Both the position numbers and the translations under genes were made by a program. DNA of 64,000 nt, from contig NZ_MOLY01000029.1 of the NCBI RefSeq assembly GCF_001956315.1, forward strand, positions 1 to 64,000. Reading direction: 5' to 3'. The notes beneath the pieces were generated by a model. The model had not been told where the DNA came from. It made no database searches and saw only the letters and a program-made list of their open reading frames with translations. Of this stretch, positions 44,668-53,774 are shown one piece after another (position 1 is the first letter of the stretch; the number at the start of each line of letters is the position of its first letter). This stretch comes from Sphingomonas montana. Its GTDB lineage: Bacteria; Pseudomonadota; Alphaproteobacteria; Sphingomonadales; Sphingomonadaceae.

Positions 44668-45948
44668 ATGGAAGCTGCGGACGTGTTCAAGACGCTTGAT
44701 CTGGAGTTGAAACCGGACCCGGCGCGTACCGTCATCCGGCCTTTCAGCTTCAATTATCCCGATGCCTTTGCCGAGGGACGGCCGACCCGGTCGGAAGCGG
44801 TCGCGGCACGCCTGATGGCGCAACCGGCCGAGATGCGCCAGCGGATGCTGGAGCTACTCCATGATGCAATGCAGTCGCGCCACCGGAACGTCGATCAGGT
44901 GTTCCTGCGGCGCTTCGAGCAGGTAAAGGACGAGTTGGGCGTCGTGGTCGAGGCGGAGTGCGACCGGCTGCTGATCGGCGCCTATTTCAGCCAGGAGTAT
45001 GCCTTCGAGAGCGCCGCGCTGTTCAACCCGTCGATCGTGCCGGTCCTGGATCAGGAACCAAACGACGACAGCATCGCCTTCCTTCTGTCGTTGCGCGGCG
45101 TAGGGGAGGGGCATATCTCCTCGGTCACCTTCCGGTCGGGGACGTGGGACGGCGAGGAAGGCCTGGTGATCGATCCGGCCAGCTCGCAAGGCGTGCCGCC
45201 GCGGATCGAGCAGGACGACGATGCCGGCTGGGTTCGGCTGCGGTCCGACGACAGCGAGGACGTTTCGGAGACGGTGATCTTCCCGACCTTGCCGAGCCAG
45301 CGGCAGGGGGTCGAGGATCTGCGCCTCGTTCGCTTTACCGATGATGACGGCACGCAGAGCATGATCGGCACGTACACGGCATTCGATGGGCGCGATGCGC
45401 GTGCGGAACTGCTGCGCGGCATCGACCTGCGAACCTACGAGATGCAGGCACTGACGGGCGCGATGTCGTCGTACAAGGGGATGGCGCTCTTCCCCCGGCG
45501 GATCGACGGGCAGTTCGTGATGCTGGGCCGGCAGGATAACGAGAATATCTGGCTGCTACGGTCCGATAACATGCGGCATTGGGACACGGGCAAGATCATC
45601 ATGGGCCCGCAGTACCCATGGGAGTTTGTCCAAATGGGCAATTGCGGGTCGCCGATCGAGATCGACGAGGGCTGGCTCGTGTTCACCCACGGCGTCGGGC
45701 TGGTCCGGGGGTATTGCGTCGGCGCCTGCCTGCTCGACAAGGCCGATCCGAGCAAGGTGCTGGGGCGGACCCCCTCGCCGCTGCTGTTTCCGAGCGGGGA
45801 ACAGCGTGGCGGCTATGTTCCAAACGTGACGTACAGCTGCGGCGCATTGCTCCACAAGCGGCGGATTCTGCTGCCCTATGCGATTGCCGATGAGTATTCG
45901 GCGTTCGCGGTCGGCAGCGTGGACGATATCCTGTCCGTGATGCGCTAG
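44668..45948 (+). CDS. GH130 beta-mannoside phosphorylase/hydrolase
   Basis: A five-bladed propeller enzyme of family GH130 that usually phosphorolyses or hydrolyses beta-mannosides. From ATG 44668 it has 426 residues. The helical N-terminal part is LELKPDPARTVIRPFSFNYP, then SFNYPDAF. The core has AALFNPSIVP, LVRFTDDDGTQSMIGTYTAF, KGMALFPRRIDGQFVMLGRQ and NCGSPIEIDEGWLVFTHGV. The frame is open to ATG 44494, but those 58 residues look non-family. The phosphate-binding residues cannot be judged by eye. No mannose genes adjoin it. Confidence 0.85.
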   Translation: MEAADVFKTLDLELKPDPARTVIRPFSFNYPDAFAEGRPTRSEAVAARLMAQPAEMRQRMLELLHDAMQSRHRNVDQVFLRRFEQVKDELGVVVEAECDRLLIGAYFSQEYAFESAALFNPSIVPVLDQEPNDDSIAFLLSLRGVGEGHISSVTFRSGTWDGEEGLVIDPASSQGVPPRIEQDDDAGWVRLRSDDSEDVSETVIFPTLPSQRQGVEDLRLVRFTDDDGTQSMIGTYTAFDGRDARAELLRGIDLRTYEMQALTGAMSSYKGMALFPRRIDGQFVMLGRQDNENIWLLRSDNMRHWDTGKIIMGPQYPWEFVQMGNCGSPIEIDEGWLVFTHGVGLVRGYCVGACLLDKADPSKVLGRTPSPLLFPSGEQRGGYVPNVTYSCGALLHKRRILLPYAIADEYSAFAVGSVDDILSVMR

Positions 45949-45980
45949 AGAAAGGAGCCGCAGGTGGCGCTCCAGTCGCG

Positions 45981-46376
45981 CTAGCGTTCGCCAGACCGCC
46001 GCATCGGCATGGCGTCGATCGTTTTCTCGAGAATAGCGGCGGGGATCGGCGAGGTTCGGCTGAGCTTGACGCCGCCGTCCTTGCCGATGAGGACGACCAT
46101 GAAGCCGGCGGCCGAGAGACCGTAACGTTTGCGGATCGTGGGTGCCGGATCGTTCGTGCCCGACACCGTGTCGCCCACGATCTCGACGACAGCGAGATCG
46201 CGTTCGGCCGCACTCCGCTTCCATTTTGCCAGGATCCGGCGCTGTTCCTCGAGGGCCGGATCGCCCGAGCCGGGGGTGCTGACGAGCAACACGCGCTTTT
46301 CCCATCGCATCGACGACAGGCTGGTGGAGGCCGCAGCCATCAGGGACATGGTGGTGAACAACTTCAGGGTAAGCAT
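45981..46376 (-). CDS. DUF4174 exported protein
   Basis: A 131-residue protein with a hydrophobic leader (MLTLKLFTTMSLMAAASTSL) and then RWEKRVLLVSTPGSGDPALE. AAERDLAVVEIVGDTVSG and GLSAAGFMVVLIGKDGGVKL follow, the DUF4174 pattern (thioredoxin-like fold without CxxC). The frame extends upstream to 46445 but the leader supports ATG 46376. It is last in the persulfide dioxygenase operon. Its role is unknown; position suggests sulfur or redox stress. Confidence 0.75.
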   Translation of the reverse strand: MLTLKLFTTMSLMAAASTSLSSMRWEKRVLLVSTPGSGDPALEEQRRILAKWKRSAAERDLAVVEIVGDTVSGTNDPAPTIRKRYGLSAAGFMVVLIGKDGGVKLSRTSPIPAAILEKTIDAMPMRRSGER

Positions 46377-46456
46377 CCGTCCCCAACGCGCGGCATCGTC
46401 TGCCGTTTCGTCGTGGATCGGCTTGTCCCCGAGCGCTTCGCGCAAGCAAGAGCCTG

Positions 46457-47245
46457 TCAGGATAAGGCAAGGGCTGCAGCGCTCTTCCAGATCATGTAAC
46501 CTGCCACGGAAAAGATCAGCACGGCAAAGACGGTTGTGAGCTGCCCACTGCCCGACAGCCGTCGTGCGGCGACCGTACCCCCCAGTCCGCCGGCGATACC
46601 ACCGGTGATGAAGACGCCCGCCAGCGTCCAGTTGACCAGTCCCGACAACCCATAGTTGAACGCGGTCGTCAGCCCGAAGGCGGTGACCGCGACCAGGCTG
46701 GTGCCGACGGCGTTGATGATCGGCATACTGGTCGAGGCGATCAACCCCGGCACGATCAGGAACCCGCCGCCGATGCCGAAAAAGCCGGAGAAGACACCGG
46801 TTGCCATTCCAAGTCCAACCACCTTGGGAGCGTTGGCGCGGTTACATTGTGCGCCCGGAATGCCGAGCGCGCGACGACCGCGTAGCATGAGCACGCCCAC
46901 GACGATCATGACGATCGCGAACAGGAAGAGCAGTTTATGCCCATCGAACGCCTTGCCGGCGGTCGAACCGCACAGCGCGCCGATCACGCCTGCGCCTGCA
47001 TAAATCAGCCCGCAGCGCCATTTCACGGTTCCGGCGCGGGCATGTCCGATCAGTCCGGTGGCAGCGTTTGCGGCGACCGCCAGCGCCGATGTGCCGATGG
47101 CGACGTGCGGATTGGCGACGCCGACAAGATACACCATCAACGGCACCGCCAGGATCGAACCGCCGCCGCCGACCAGCGCGAGGGTGAAACCGACCAGCGA
47201 TCCTGACAGCGCGCCCAGGGCATATTGTAACGGTTCGAGCGACAT
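46457..47245 (-). CDS. TauE/SafE-family sulfite exporter
   Basis: A 262-residue inner-membrane permease, about eight spans, with the two family repeats: LVGGGGSILAVPLMVYLVGV near the N-terminus and GFFGIGGGFLIVPGLIASTS in the middle. It probably exports sulfite, the product of persulfide oxidation. ATG 47245 sits right after the stop of the SQR gene, so the two are coupled. Confidence 0.88.
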   Translation of the reverse strand: MSLEPLQYALGALSGSLVGFTLALVGGGGSILAVPLMVYLVGVANPHVAIGTSALAVAANAATGLIGHARAGTVKWRCGLIYAGAGVIGALCGSTAGKAFDGHKLLFLFAIVMIVVGVLMLRGRRALGIPGAQCNRANAPKVVGLGMATGVFSGFFGIGGGFLIVPGLIASTSMPIINAVGTSLVAVTAFGLTTAFNYGLSGLVNWTLAGVFITGGIAGGLGGTVAARRLSGSGQLTTVFAVLIFSVAGYMIWKSAAALALS

Positions 47246-47247
47246 CG

Positions 47248-48936
47248 TCAGGCGGTCTGCCGTACACCGGCAGCCAGCGGCTGGGGTGCGACGAGCCATT
47301 CATGCCCCTTGAGCATACCGTTCCAGTAGATCCAGGGCAGGGCCGCAGACTTCAGGAGCCAGGGCAGCCGCTGCGGCTGCTTCCCGTCGATCAGCCACTT
47401 CGGAAAGCTCGGCAGGAGCTTGCCGCCGTAGCCGAACTCGGCGAGCACGATCCTGCCCTTCTCGACCGTGAGCGGGCACGAACCGTAACCGTCATAGCCG
47501 GCGACAAGAGGCTCGCCGGCCAGGGTCGCCAGCAGGTTGACGGCGACGACCGGAGCCTGCTTGCGGACGGCCGCGGCGGTCTTGGCGTTCGGCGTCGACC
47601 CGGCGTCGCCCAGCCCGAAAACGTTCGGATAACGAACATGGCGCAGGGTCATGGGGTCCATGTCGACATAGCCGGCAGCATCGGCCAGCGCGCTGTCGGC
47701 GATGAACGTCGGCGGTTTCTGCGGCGGCGTGACATGGAGCATGTCGAAGCGGCGCGTGACCTCGCCTGCCTTCTCGCGGAACGTGGCCGTCCGCGTCGGG
47801 CCGTCCACGGCAACCAGGGTCGATCCGAAGTTCAGGTCGATGGCGTAGCGATCGACGTAGGACATCAGCGCCGGGACGTAGTCCTTGACCCCGAACAGCA
47901 CAGGACCGGCATTGTGAAAGCCGACGTCGATCGTCTCGAGCACGCCGCGTTTGGCCCATTCGTCGCACGAGAGGTACATCGCCTTCTGCGGTGCGCCGGC
48001 GCATTTGATCGGCATCGGTGGCTGCGTGAAGAGCGCGACACCGTCCCGGAGCTGCTGCACCAGCTGCCAGGTATAGGGCGCGGTGTCGTAGCCATAGTTG
48101 GACGTCACCCCGTTACGACCGAGCGTTGCCGAAAGGCCGGCTATCCCATCCCAGTCGAGCTGGATCCCGGGTGTCACGACCAAGGCACGATACCGCAGAA
48201 CGGTGCCCGCAGCGGTCGTCACACTGTCCTGGTCGGGTTCAAACGTCGCGACGGCGTCCTTCACCCACGTCACGCCCTTCGGCATCACGGAAGCCATGGT
48301 TCGTCGCGTAGATTTCGCGTCGAAGACGCCAGCCCCCACCATCGTCCAGCCCGGCTGATAGAAATGGTCGGTGCGGGGCTCGACGATGGCGATCCGCAAC
48401 GCGGCGTCACGCCTCAGGAGGGAGGTAGCCGTCGAAATGCCGCCGGCGCCGCCCCCAACGATGACGACGTCGTAGCGCATGATGCCGCTGCCGGTCGGTG
48501 CGCCGGATGTCCTGGCCCCCGTCTTCGCGCCGAGCCGCGCGCGAAGAGACGAGAGATCATAGCCTGCCCGCTGTGCGATCTTCAGGATCTCGGCGGTCGG
48601 GCGGCGTCCGGCCTGGCCAAGTGCCCACAACGTCGTCGAACGTGTCCCACTCCGGCAGAAGGCCAGCGTGTCGCCATCCGTTGTGCGAAGCGCCTCGATA
48701 AAGGCCGCAACCGACCGATCGTCGAAGGTGCCGCTTGCGATGGGAATATGGCGATAGGCGACGCCGCGCGCGCGGGCGCGCTCTGCCAGCTCGGCCGAGG
48801 TCGGCTGGCCGGGTTCCTCGCCGTCAGGCCGGTTGTTGATGATCAGGCGGACACCGGCGTCTGCGGCCCGATCGATGTCGCAAGGAGAAAGCTGGCCCGC
48901 TACCAGCAGACGATCGTCTAGCGTCTTCGGGTTCAT
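47248..48936 (-). CDS. DUF442 phosphatase-like domain fused to sulfide:quinone oxidoreductase
   Basis: A 562-residue fusion. Residues 1 to about 115 are a DUF442 (Blh-type, protein-tyrosine-phosphatase-fold) domain with the Cx5R loop FCRSGTRS at 93-100. From about 153 a type-II sulfide:quinone reductase follows, with the FAD motif VIVGGGAGGIS, KCAGAPQKAMYLSCDEW (about 311) and the C-terminal YDGYGSCPLTVEKGR. At the place where human SQOR has its second active-site cysteine (GIGDC), this protein reads GLGDAGSTPNAK. GGAGAGG precedes ATG 48936. It would oxidise H2S to persulfide and reduce quinone. Confidence 0.87.
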   Translation of the reverse strand: MNPKTLDDRLLVAGQLSPCDIDRAADAGVRLIINNRPDGEEPGQPTSAELAERARARGVAYRHIPIASGTFDDRSVAAFIEALRTTDGDTLAFCRSGTRSTTLWALGQAGRRPTAEILKIAQRAGYDLSSLRARLGAKTGARTSGAPTGSGIMRYDVVIVGGGAGGISTATSLLRRDAALRIAIVEPRTDHFYQPGWTMVGAGVFDAKSTRRTMASVMPKGVTWVKDAVATFEPDQDSVTTAAGTVLRYRALVVTPGIQLDWDGIAGLSATLGRNGVTSNYGYDTAPYTWQLVQQLRDGVALFTQPPMPIKCAGAPQKAMYLSCDEWAKRGVLETIDVGFHNAGPVLFGVKDYVPALMSYVDRYAIDLNFGSTLVAVDGPTRTATFREKAGEVTRRFDMLHVTPPQKPPTFIADSALADAAGYVDMDPMTLRHVRYPNVFGLGDAGSTPNAKTAAAVRKQAPVVAVNLLATLAGEPLVAGYDGYGSCPLTVEKGRIVLAEFGYGGKLLPSFPKWLIDGKQPQRLPWLLKSAALPWIYWNGMLKGHEWLVAPQPLAAGVRQTA

Positions 48937-49089
48937 CGAACCTCTCCTGTTTGGGTCGTCAGAGGCGGGAAGGGGGCGAGCGCCTGTCGGTCGGCCTTGT
49001 CGACAGACGACCGCGCACTTGACCGAGGCGGTGCCTCCGATCCTCGGCATCGGTCGATACTTGCGGCGGCATCCGCCTTCCGGTGCGCG

Positions 49090-50022
49090 CTACAGCGCAT
49101 TCAGCGGGATCCTGAGATACCGTGTACCGTTCGTTTCCGGTTCCGGCAGATGACCGGCCCGCATGTTGATCTGGATGGACGGAAGGATCAGCTTTGGCAT
49201 CGACAGGGTTGCGTCGCGTGCGGTGCGCATTGCGACGAACGCCTCCTCGTCGATCCCGGCATGGACATGGACGTTGGCGTCGCTTTGCAGCCCGATCGTG
49301 GTTTCCCACATGAAGCGGTCCCGGCCGGGCGCCTTGTAGTCGTGGCACAGGAAGACCCGCATCGCGCGCGGGAGATCCATCAGGCGGCGGATCGAGCGGT
49401 AGAGCAGCCGGGCATCGCCGCCCGGAAAGTCGCAACGCGCGGTGCCGTAGTCGGGCATGAACAGCGTGTCGCCGGTGAATAGCGCGTCGCCGATCACATA
49501 GGCCAGATCGGCGGGCGTGTGGCCGGGCACGTGCAACGCTACGGCTTCGATCGATCCGACCGCGAAGCGATCGCCGTCGTTGAAAAGTCGGTCGAACTGC
49601 GAGCCGTCGCGTTTGAAGTCACCTCCTTCGTTGAAGATGTTGCCGAACACATCCTGCACCGTGACGATCTCGCGTCCGATGGCCAGTTTCCCGCCCAGCC
49701 GCTTCTGAAGATACGGCGCGGCCGAAAGGTGATCGGCATGCACATGCGTCTCGAGCAGCCATTCGACGCGTAGCTTCTCAGCCTCGACGTAGGCGATAAG
49801 GCTATCGGCCGAGGCGGTATCGGTACGACCGGCGGCGGCATCGAAGTTCAGGACGCTGTCGATGATCGCGGCTGCCCGCGTGCGGGGATCATGGACGACG
49901 TAGCTGATGGTGTTCGTCGGCTCGTCGAACAGGGCATGCACGATGGGCGTTGGCATCATGCCTTGAAGCACCTGGTTTGCAACCTCCGTGGACGCCTGCA
50001 GCGGTTCGTCAGGCGGGACCAT
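49090..50022 (-). CDS. Persulfide dioxygenase-type metallo-beta-lactamase fold protein
   Basis: A 310-residue ETHE1/Blh-like enzyme. Seen are the first metal motif THVHADHLSAAPYL (about 91-104), VPGHTPADLAYVIG and GDTLFMPDYGTARCDFPGGD. LCHDYKAPGRD also matches. This pattern belongs to iron persulfide dioxygenases that turn glutathione persulfide into sulfite. Starts at ATG 50022 or ATG 49959 are both possible. It is first in the operon that continues, after a 153-bp gap with no gene seen, to the SQR fusion and sulfite exporter. Confidence 0.88.
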   Translation of the reverse strand: MVPPDEPLQASTEVANQVLQGMMPTPIVHALFDEPTNTISYVVHDPRTRAAAIIDSVLNFDAAAGRTDTASADSLIAYVEAEKLRVEWLLETHVHADHLSAAPYLQKRLGGKLAIGREIVTVQDVFGNIFNEGGDFKRDGSQFDRLFNDGDRFAVGSIEAVALHVPGHTPADLAYVIGDALFTGDTLFMPDYGTARCDFPGGDARLLYRSIRRLMDLPRAMRVFLCHDYKAPGRDRFMWETTIGLQSDANVHVHAGIDEEAFVAMRTARDATLSMPKLILPSIQINMRAGHLPEPETNGTRYLRIPLNAL

Positions 50023-50044
50023 GGCGACTCGACCCTTAAATGGT

Positions 50045-50059
50045 TGCACATATCGTGTA
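50045..50059. promoter_or_regulatory. Candidate ArsR operator in the divergent gap
   Basis: TGCACATATCGTGTA has near-symmetric TRCAC/GTGYA arms around a 5-nt AT-rich centre. It lies between the dioxygenase start (50022, minus) and the peroxiredoxin start (50130, plus), the natural place for the ArsR protein encoded downstream to bind. Confidence 0.35.
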
Positions 50060-50129
50060 ATCAAGGGAGGATGTTGCGTCAACGGAAGCGAGCGGCGACA
50101 AGGGTGGTCTCCGCACAAAGGGTCCCCGC

Positions 50130-50774
50130 GTGTCTTCAGAACCGTTACCGGCTTGCTCTCCCCTGCGTCTGGGTGAGGAGGCGCCTGACTTCACAGCGCG
50201 TTCTACCCGCGGCGTCGTGTCGCTCTCGGACTTCCGCGGTCGCTGGTTGGTGCTGTTTTCGCATCCGGCGGACTTCACGCCGGTGTGCACCAGCGAGTTC
50301 GTGTCGATCGCCCGTGCAGGCGATCGCTTCGCGGCTCTCGACTGCGCGTTGATGGCCCTGTCGGTCGACAGCCTCTTCTCGCATCTGGCCTGGATCCGTG
50401 CGATCAAGGACAGGTTCGACGTCGTCGTCGAGTTTCCGATTATCGAGGATCCGACGTTGGAGATCGCGCGCGCCTATGGGATGGTCGCGCCGAACGCGAT
50501 GGATGCGAGCGCGGTCCGCACAAGCTACTATCTCGACCCGGATGGCATATTGCGCGCATCGACCTGCTACCCGGCCAGTGTCGGACGGTCGGTCGAGGAA
50601 ATGCTGCGGTTGGTCACGGCCTTGCAACGGGTTCAGGATGGCGGCGTTCTGGCACCCGAAGGCTGGACCGCGGGAGACGACCTTCTCGCCGTTCCAAGCC
50701 ACGATCTGGCCGACGTCCTGGCCGCCGAATCCGGAAGCGACTGGTTCTATCGGCCCATTCGGGACCGGAGTTAA
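50130..50774 (+). CDS. Prx6-type peroxiredoxin
   Basis: A 214-residue thiol peroxidase with the active-site block LFSHPADFTPVCTSEF (peroxidatic Cys at about 53) and LSVDSLFSHLAWI. The long C-terminal part is typical of the Prx6/1-Cys group. A further cysteine occurs in ASTCYPASVGRS, where most relatives have no Cys, so a disulfide with the peroxidatic residue is conceivable. AAAGGG lies 7 nt before GTG 50130. It probably reduces peroxides or persulfides and is followed after 3 nt by the ArsR regulator. Confidence 0.9.
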   Translation: MSSEPLPACSPLRLGEEAPDFTARSTRGVVSLSDFRGRWLVLFSHPADFTPVCTSEFVSIARAGDRFAALDCALMALSVDSLFSHLAWIRAIKDRFDVVVEFPIIEDPTLEIARAYGMVAPNAMDASAVRTSYYLDPDGILRASTCYPASVGRSVEEMLRLVTALQRVQDGGVLAPEGWTAGDDLLAVPSHDLADVLAAESGSDWFYRPIRDRS

Positions 50775-50777
50775 GTC

Positions 50778-51164
50778 ATGGCAGATTCAGGGTCACTCGA
50801 TCTCGATCTCGATCTCGATGCCGCGGCCGACCTGCTGCGTGCGCTGGCGCACGGCACGCGTTTGGCACTGCTGCGTGTCCTGATCCACGGCGAACGCTCG
50901 GTCGGCGAAATCGAACAGGCGACCGGGGTAGGTCAGCCCGGGCTAAGCCAGCAGCTCGGCGTCCTGCGCAAGGCGGACCTCGTGCACACCCGGAAGGACG
51001 CGAAGCTGGTCATCTACCGGTTGAATCGCGATCGCCTTGCCGAGATGCGCGTCCTGTTCGCCGGCTTTGCCGGGACGCCGGTGCCGCGCGACCAGGCGAT
51101 CGTCGCCCGGATGCGGGATGGGGGGGGCGCCGCGATGTTTGCGCGCGTGTCACCCAGAAACTGA
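50778..51164 (+). CDS. ArsR-family regulator lacking cysteines
   Basis: A 128-residue winged-helix repressor: LLRALAHGTRLALLRVLIHG, VGEIEQATGVGQPGLSQQLG and LRKADLVHTRKDAKLVIYRL. It resembles BigR/SqrR-type sulfide regulators by sequence pattern and by its neighbours, yet the whole protein has no cysteine, whereas SqrR/BigR sense persulfide with a Cys pair. The N-terminus has an Asp-Leu run encoded by a hexamer repeat. GGAG lies 8 nt before ATG 50778. Confidence 0.85.
   Translation: MADSGSLDLDLDLDAAADLLRALAHGTRLALLRVLIHGERSVGEIEQATGVGQPGLSQQLGVLRKADLVHTRKDAKLVIYRLNRDRLAEMRVLFAGFAGTPVPRDQAIVARMRDGGGAAMFARVSPRN
50796..50819 (+). repeat. Hexamer repeat (CTCGAT)x4 in the ArsR gene
   Basis: Four perfect tandem CTCGAT units encode alternating Leu/Asp near residue 8. 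A gain or loss of one unit changes the protein by two residues without a frameshift. Confidence 0.8.
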
Positions 51165-51311
51165 GGGCTGACCGAACCATCGCGTCGATCCGTGTAGGCG
51201 GTCGCCTTCAACATTCCTGGCCCCACTCGCGGGCTGTTGTTCAATACACGCTTTACGTAATCGAGAAATCTGGTATCAACCGTAACCATCGGGTTGTTGG
51301 GAGGGTTTGCG

Positions 51312-52295
51312 GTGACGGAATCGGTTCATGCCAAGGTTCTGATCATCGGCTCGGGACCTGCGGGCTATACCGCCGCAGTCTATGCCGCGCGGGCGGCGCT
51401 CGACCCCGTCCAGATCGAGGGCATGCAGCCGGGCGGGCAGCTGACCATCACGACGGATGTGGAAAACTGGCCGGGCGACATCCGGGTTACCGGCCCCGAA
51501 CTGATGGCCCGCATGGCCGAGCAGGCGAAGGCCGTTGGGACCGCGCTTGTCTCCGACATGATCATGGAGGTCGACCTCACGCAGCGGCCGTTCCTGGCGG
51601 TCGGTGATTCGGGACGACGCTACACCGGGGACACCATCATCATCGCGACGGGCGCCTCCGCGCGCTGGCTTGGGCTCGAAAGCGAGACACGATATCTGGG
51701 GGGCGGCGTCTCGGCGTGCGCCACCTGCGATGGCTTCTTCTATCGCGGCCGGACGGTCGCGGTCGTAGGCGGCGGAAACACCGCCGTTGAGGAGGCGCTG
51801 TTCCTTACGAACTTTGCCGAGAAGGTCTACCTGATCCATCGCCGCGACAGCCTGCGCGCGGACCGGACCAATCAGGCGCGGCTGCATGCCAACCCGAAGA
51901 TCGAGATGGTCTGGAACGCCGAGGTCGCCGAGGTGCTCGGCAATGGCAAGACCGTCACCGGCGTCGCCGTGCGAAGTACGGTTGATGGCGGGCTCAGCGA
52001 AATCTCCGTCGACGGTCTCTTCGTCGCGATCGGGCACGATCCCGCGACGTCCCTGTTTGCCGGGCAGCTGCGCATGGACGACGAAGGCTACATCCTCGTT
52101 GCACAGGGTTCGACCGGGACCAGCGTTCCGGGAGTCTTCGCGGCCGGCGACGTGCAGGACAAGGTGTTCCGGCAGGCCATCACGTCCGCTGGAATGGGTT
52201 GCATGGCGGCCTTGGAAGCGGAACGGTATCTGGCGGGGCACAACGCGCACGCGATCGCGGCCGAAGGCGCGGATGACCGGGCGTTGCTGGTATGA
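51312..52295 (+). CDS. trxB: Thioredoxin reductase
   Basis: A 327-residue NADPH-dependent flavoprotein that keeps thioredoxin reduced. Seen are the FAD motif [20 protein letters not shown], the redox pair in [11 protein letters not shown] (about 136-139), the NADPH motif [17 protein letters not shown] and the late [27 protein letters not shown] lies 6 nt before GTG 51312, which is preferred over TTG 51294. It stands 147 bp after the ArsR gene, close enough to share regulation. Confidence 0.93.
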   Translation: MTESVHAKVLIIGSGPAGYTAAVYAARAALDPVQIEGMQPGGQLTITTDVENWPGDIRVTGPELMARMAEQAKAVGTALVSDMIMEVDLTQRPFLAVGDSGRRYTGDTIIIATGASARWLGLESETRYLGGGVSACATCDGFFYRGRTVAVVGGGNTAVEEALFLTNFAEKVYLIHRRDSLRADRTNQARLHANPKIEMVWNAEVAEVLGNGKTVTGVAVRSTVDGGLSEISVDGLFVAIGHDPATSLFAGQLRMDDEGYILVAQGSTGTSVPGVFAAGDVQDKVFRQAITSAGMGCMAALEAERYLAGHNAHAIAAEGADDRALLV

Positions 52296-52356
52296 TTGCC
52301 AGCACGCAAGGCGCCGCCAACCCGAGGGGATGGCGTGAAGGATCGCGTGTAGACCC

Positions 52357-53763
52357 ATGACCGACCTGATCCGCGATCGGCAAGTCGGCCGGCAGCGTGC
52401 CCGGCCCGACTGCAAGGTGGCTCTGAGCGTCGTCGATCTCTTTACGATCGGGATCGGTCCGTCGAGTTCGCACACCGTTGGACCGATGCGTGCGGCATTC
52501 GCCTTCGCCGAACTCGTGATCGATGCCGAACCGGCTTCGATCCAGGTTGACCTCTATGGATCCCTGGCGCTGACAGGGCGCGGTCACGCAACCGACAATG
52601 CGGTGATGCTGGGACTTGGCGGCGCGGAACCCGAGACGATCGAGCCCGACCTGATCCCGGATCGTCTGGCCGCGATTCGATCGACCGGTCGCCTCATGCT
52701 GGCGGGACAATGCGAGATCCGGTTCGAGGAGAGCCAGCACCTGCTGTTTCACCCAAAAACCTTTCTAGCCGGTCACCCCAACGCGCTTATGTTCACCGCT
52801 TTGCTGAAGAACGGACGGCATATCGACCGGACGTATTTCTCGATCGGCGGTGGCGCGATCGTCGAGGCCGGACGGGGGCCGCCGAAGACCAACATCGCGT
52901 TGCCGCGGCCATTCTCCAGCGCGGCCGAACTGCTTGCCACGGGCGAGGCGACGGGGCTGTCCATCCCCGACATCGTCCGGGACAACGAGCGGGCGTGGCG
53001 GTCAGATGCGGATACCAACCGGTTCGTCGCTGCCGTACGCGAAGCGATGTTCGCCTCGATCGATCGCGGGTGTCGACAGGGCGGCATACTGCCCGGCGGG
53101 CTGAAGGTGCCGCGCCGGGCGAAGGCGCTGCATCAGGGGCTCGAGGGGCGCGACACGGCCGCCGATCCTTCCGCGGTGTTCGAATGGGTCAGCCTCTACG
53201 CGCTTGCGGTGAACGAGGAGAATGCGGCGGGCGGGCGCGTCGTGACCGCGCCGACCAACGGCGCCGCCGGCGTGCTGCCGGCGGTTCTCAAATTCTACGA
53301 GACATTTACGGCAGAGCCCACCCAAAAGGGTTCGCATGACTTTCTGCTGACCGCGGCGGCGATCGGGTTTCTGTACAAGAAGCGGGCGTCCATCTCGGCG
53401 GCGGAAATGGGATGTCAGGGTGAGGTCGGGGTGGCCTGTTCGATGGCCGCCGGAGCGCTGGTCGCCGCTTTGGGCGGTACCAACGCGCAAATCGAGAACG
53501 CGGCCGAGATCGGCATGGAACATAATCTGGGGCTGACCTGCGACCCGATCGGTGGGCTGGTCCAGATACCGTGCATCGAACGCAATACGATGGGCGCGAT
53601 CAAGGCGATCAATGCGGCCTATCTGGCATTGCGCGGCGACGGCCGCCACATCGTGAGCCTCGACCAGGTGATCGAGACGATGCGCCAGACCGGCGAGGAC
53701 ATGCGCTCGCAATATAAGGAAACCTCGCTTGGCGGCCTGGCCGTCAATGTCGTCGAATGCTGA
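52357..53763 (+). CDS. sdaA: L-serine dehydratase, iron-sulfur type
   Basis: A 468-residue single-chain L-serine ammonia-lyase giving pyruvate and ammonia. The beta-type N-terminal part has [20 protein letters not shown]. The catalytic part has [17 protein letters not shown], and the [4Fe-4S] ligands lie in [17 protein letters not shown] and [18 protein letters not shown]. Length matches one-subunit enzymes. Its place next to a cysteine desulfhydrase suggests handling of Ser/Cys or feeding of pyruvate. The peptidase gene follows after 11 nt. Confidence 0.93.
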   Translation: MTDLIRDRQVGRQRARPDCKVALSVVDLFTIGIGPSSSHTVGPMRAAFAFAELVIDAEPASIQVDLYGSLALTGRGHATDNAVMLGLGGAEPETIEPDLIPDRLAAIRSTGRLMLAGQCEIRFEESQHLLFHPKTFLAGHPNALMFTALLKNGRHIDRTYFSIGGGAIVEAGRGPPKTNIALPRPFSSAAELLATGEATGLSIPDIVRDNERAWRSDADTNRFVAAVREAMFASIDRGCRQGGILPGGLKVPRRAKALHQGLEGRDTAADPSAVFEWVSLYALAVNEENAAGGRVVTAPTNGAAGVLPAVLKFYETFTAEPTQKGSHDFLLTAAAIGFLYKKRASISAAEMGCQGEVGVACSMAAGALVAALGGTNAQIENAAEIGMEHNLGLTCDPIGGLVQIPCIERNTMGAIKAINAAYLALRGDGRHIVSLDQVIETMRQTGEDMRSQYKETSLGGLAVNVVEC

Positions 53764-53774
53764 AGGAAGCTGTC

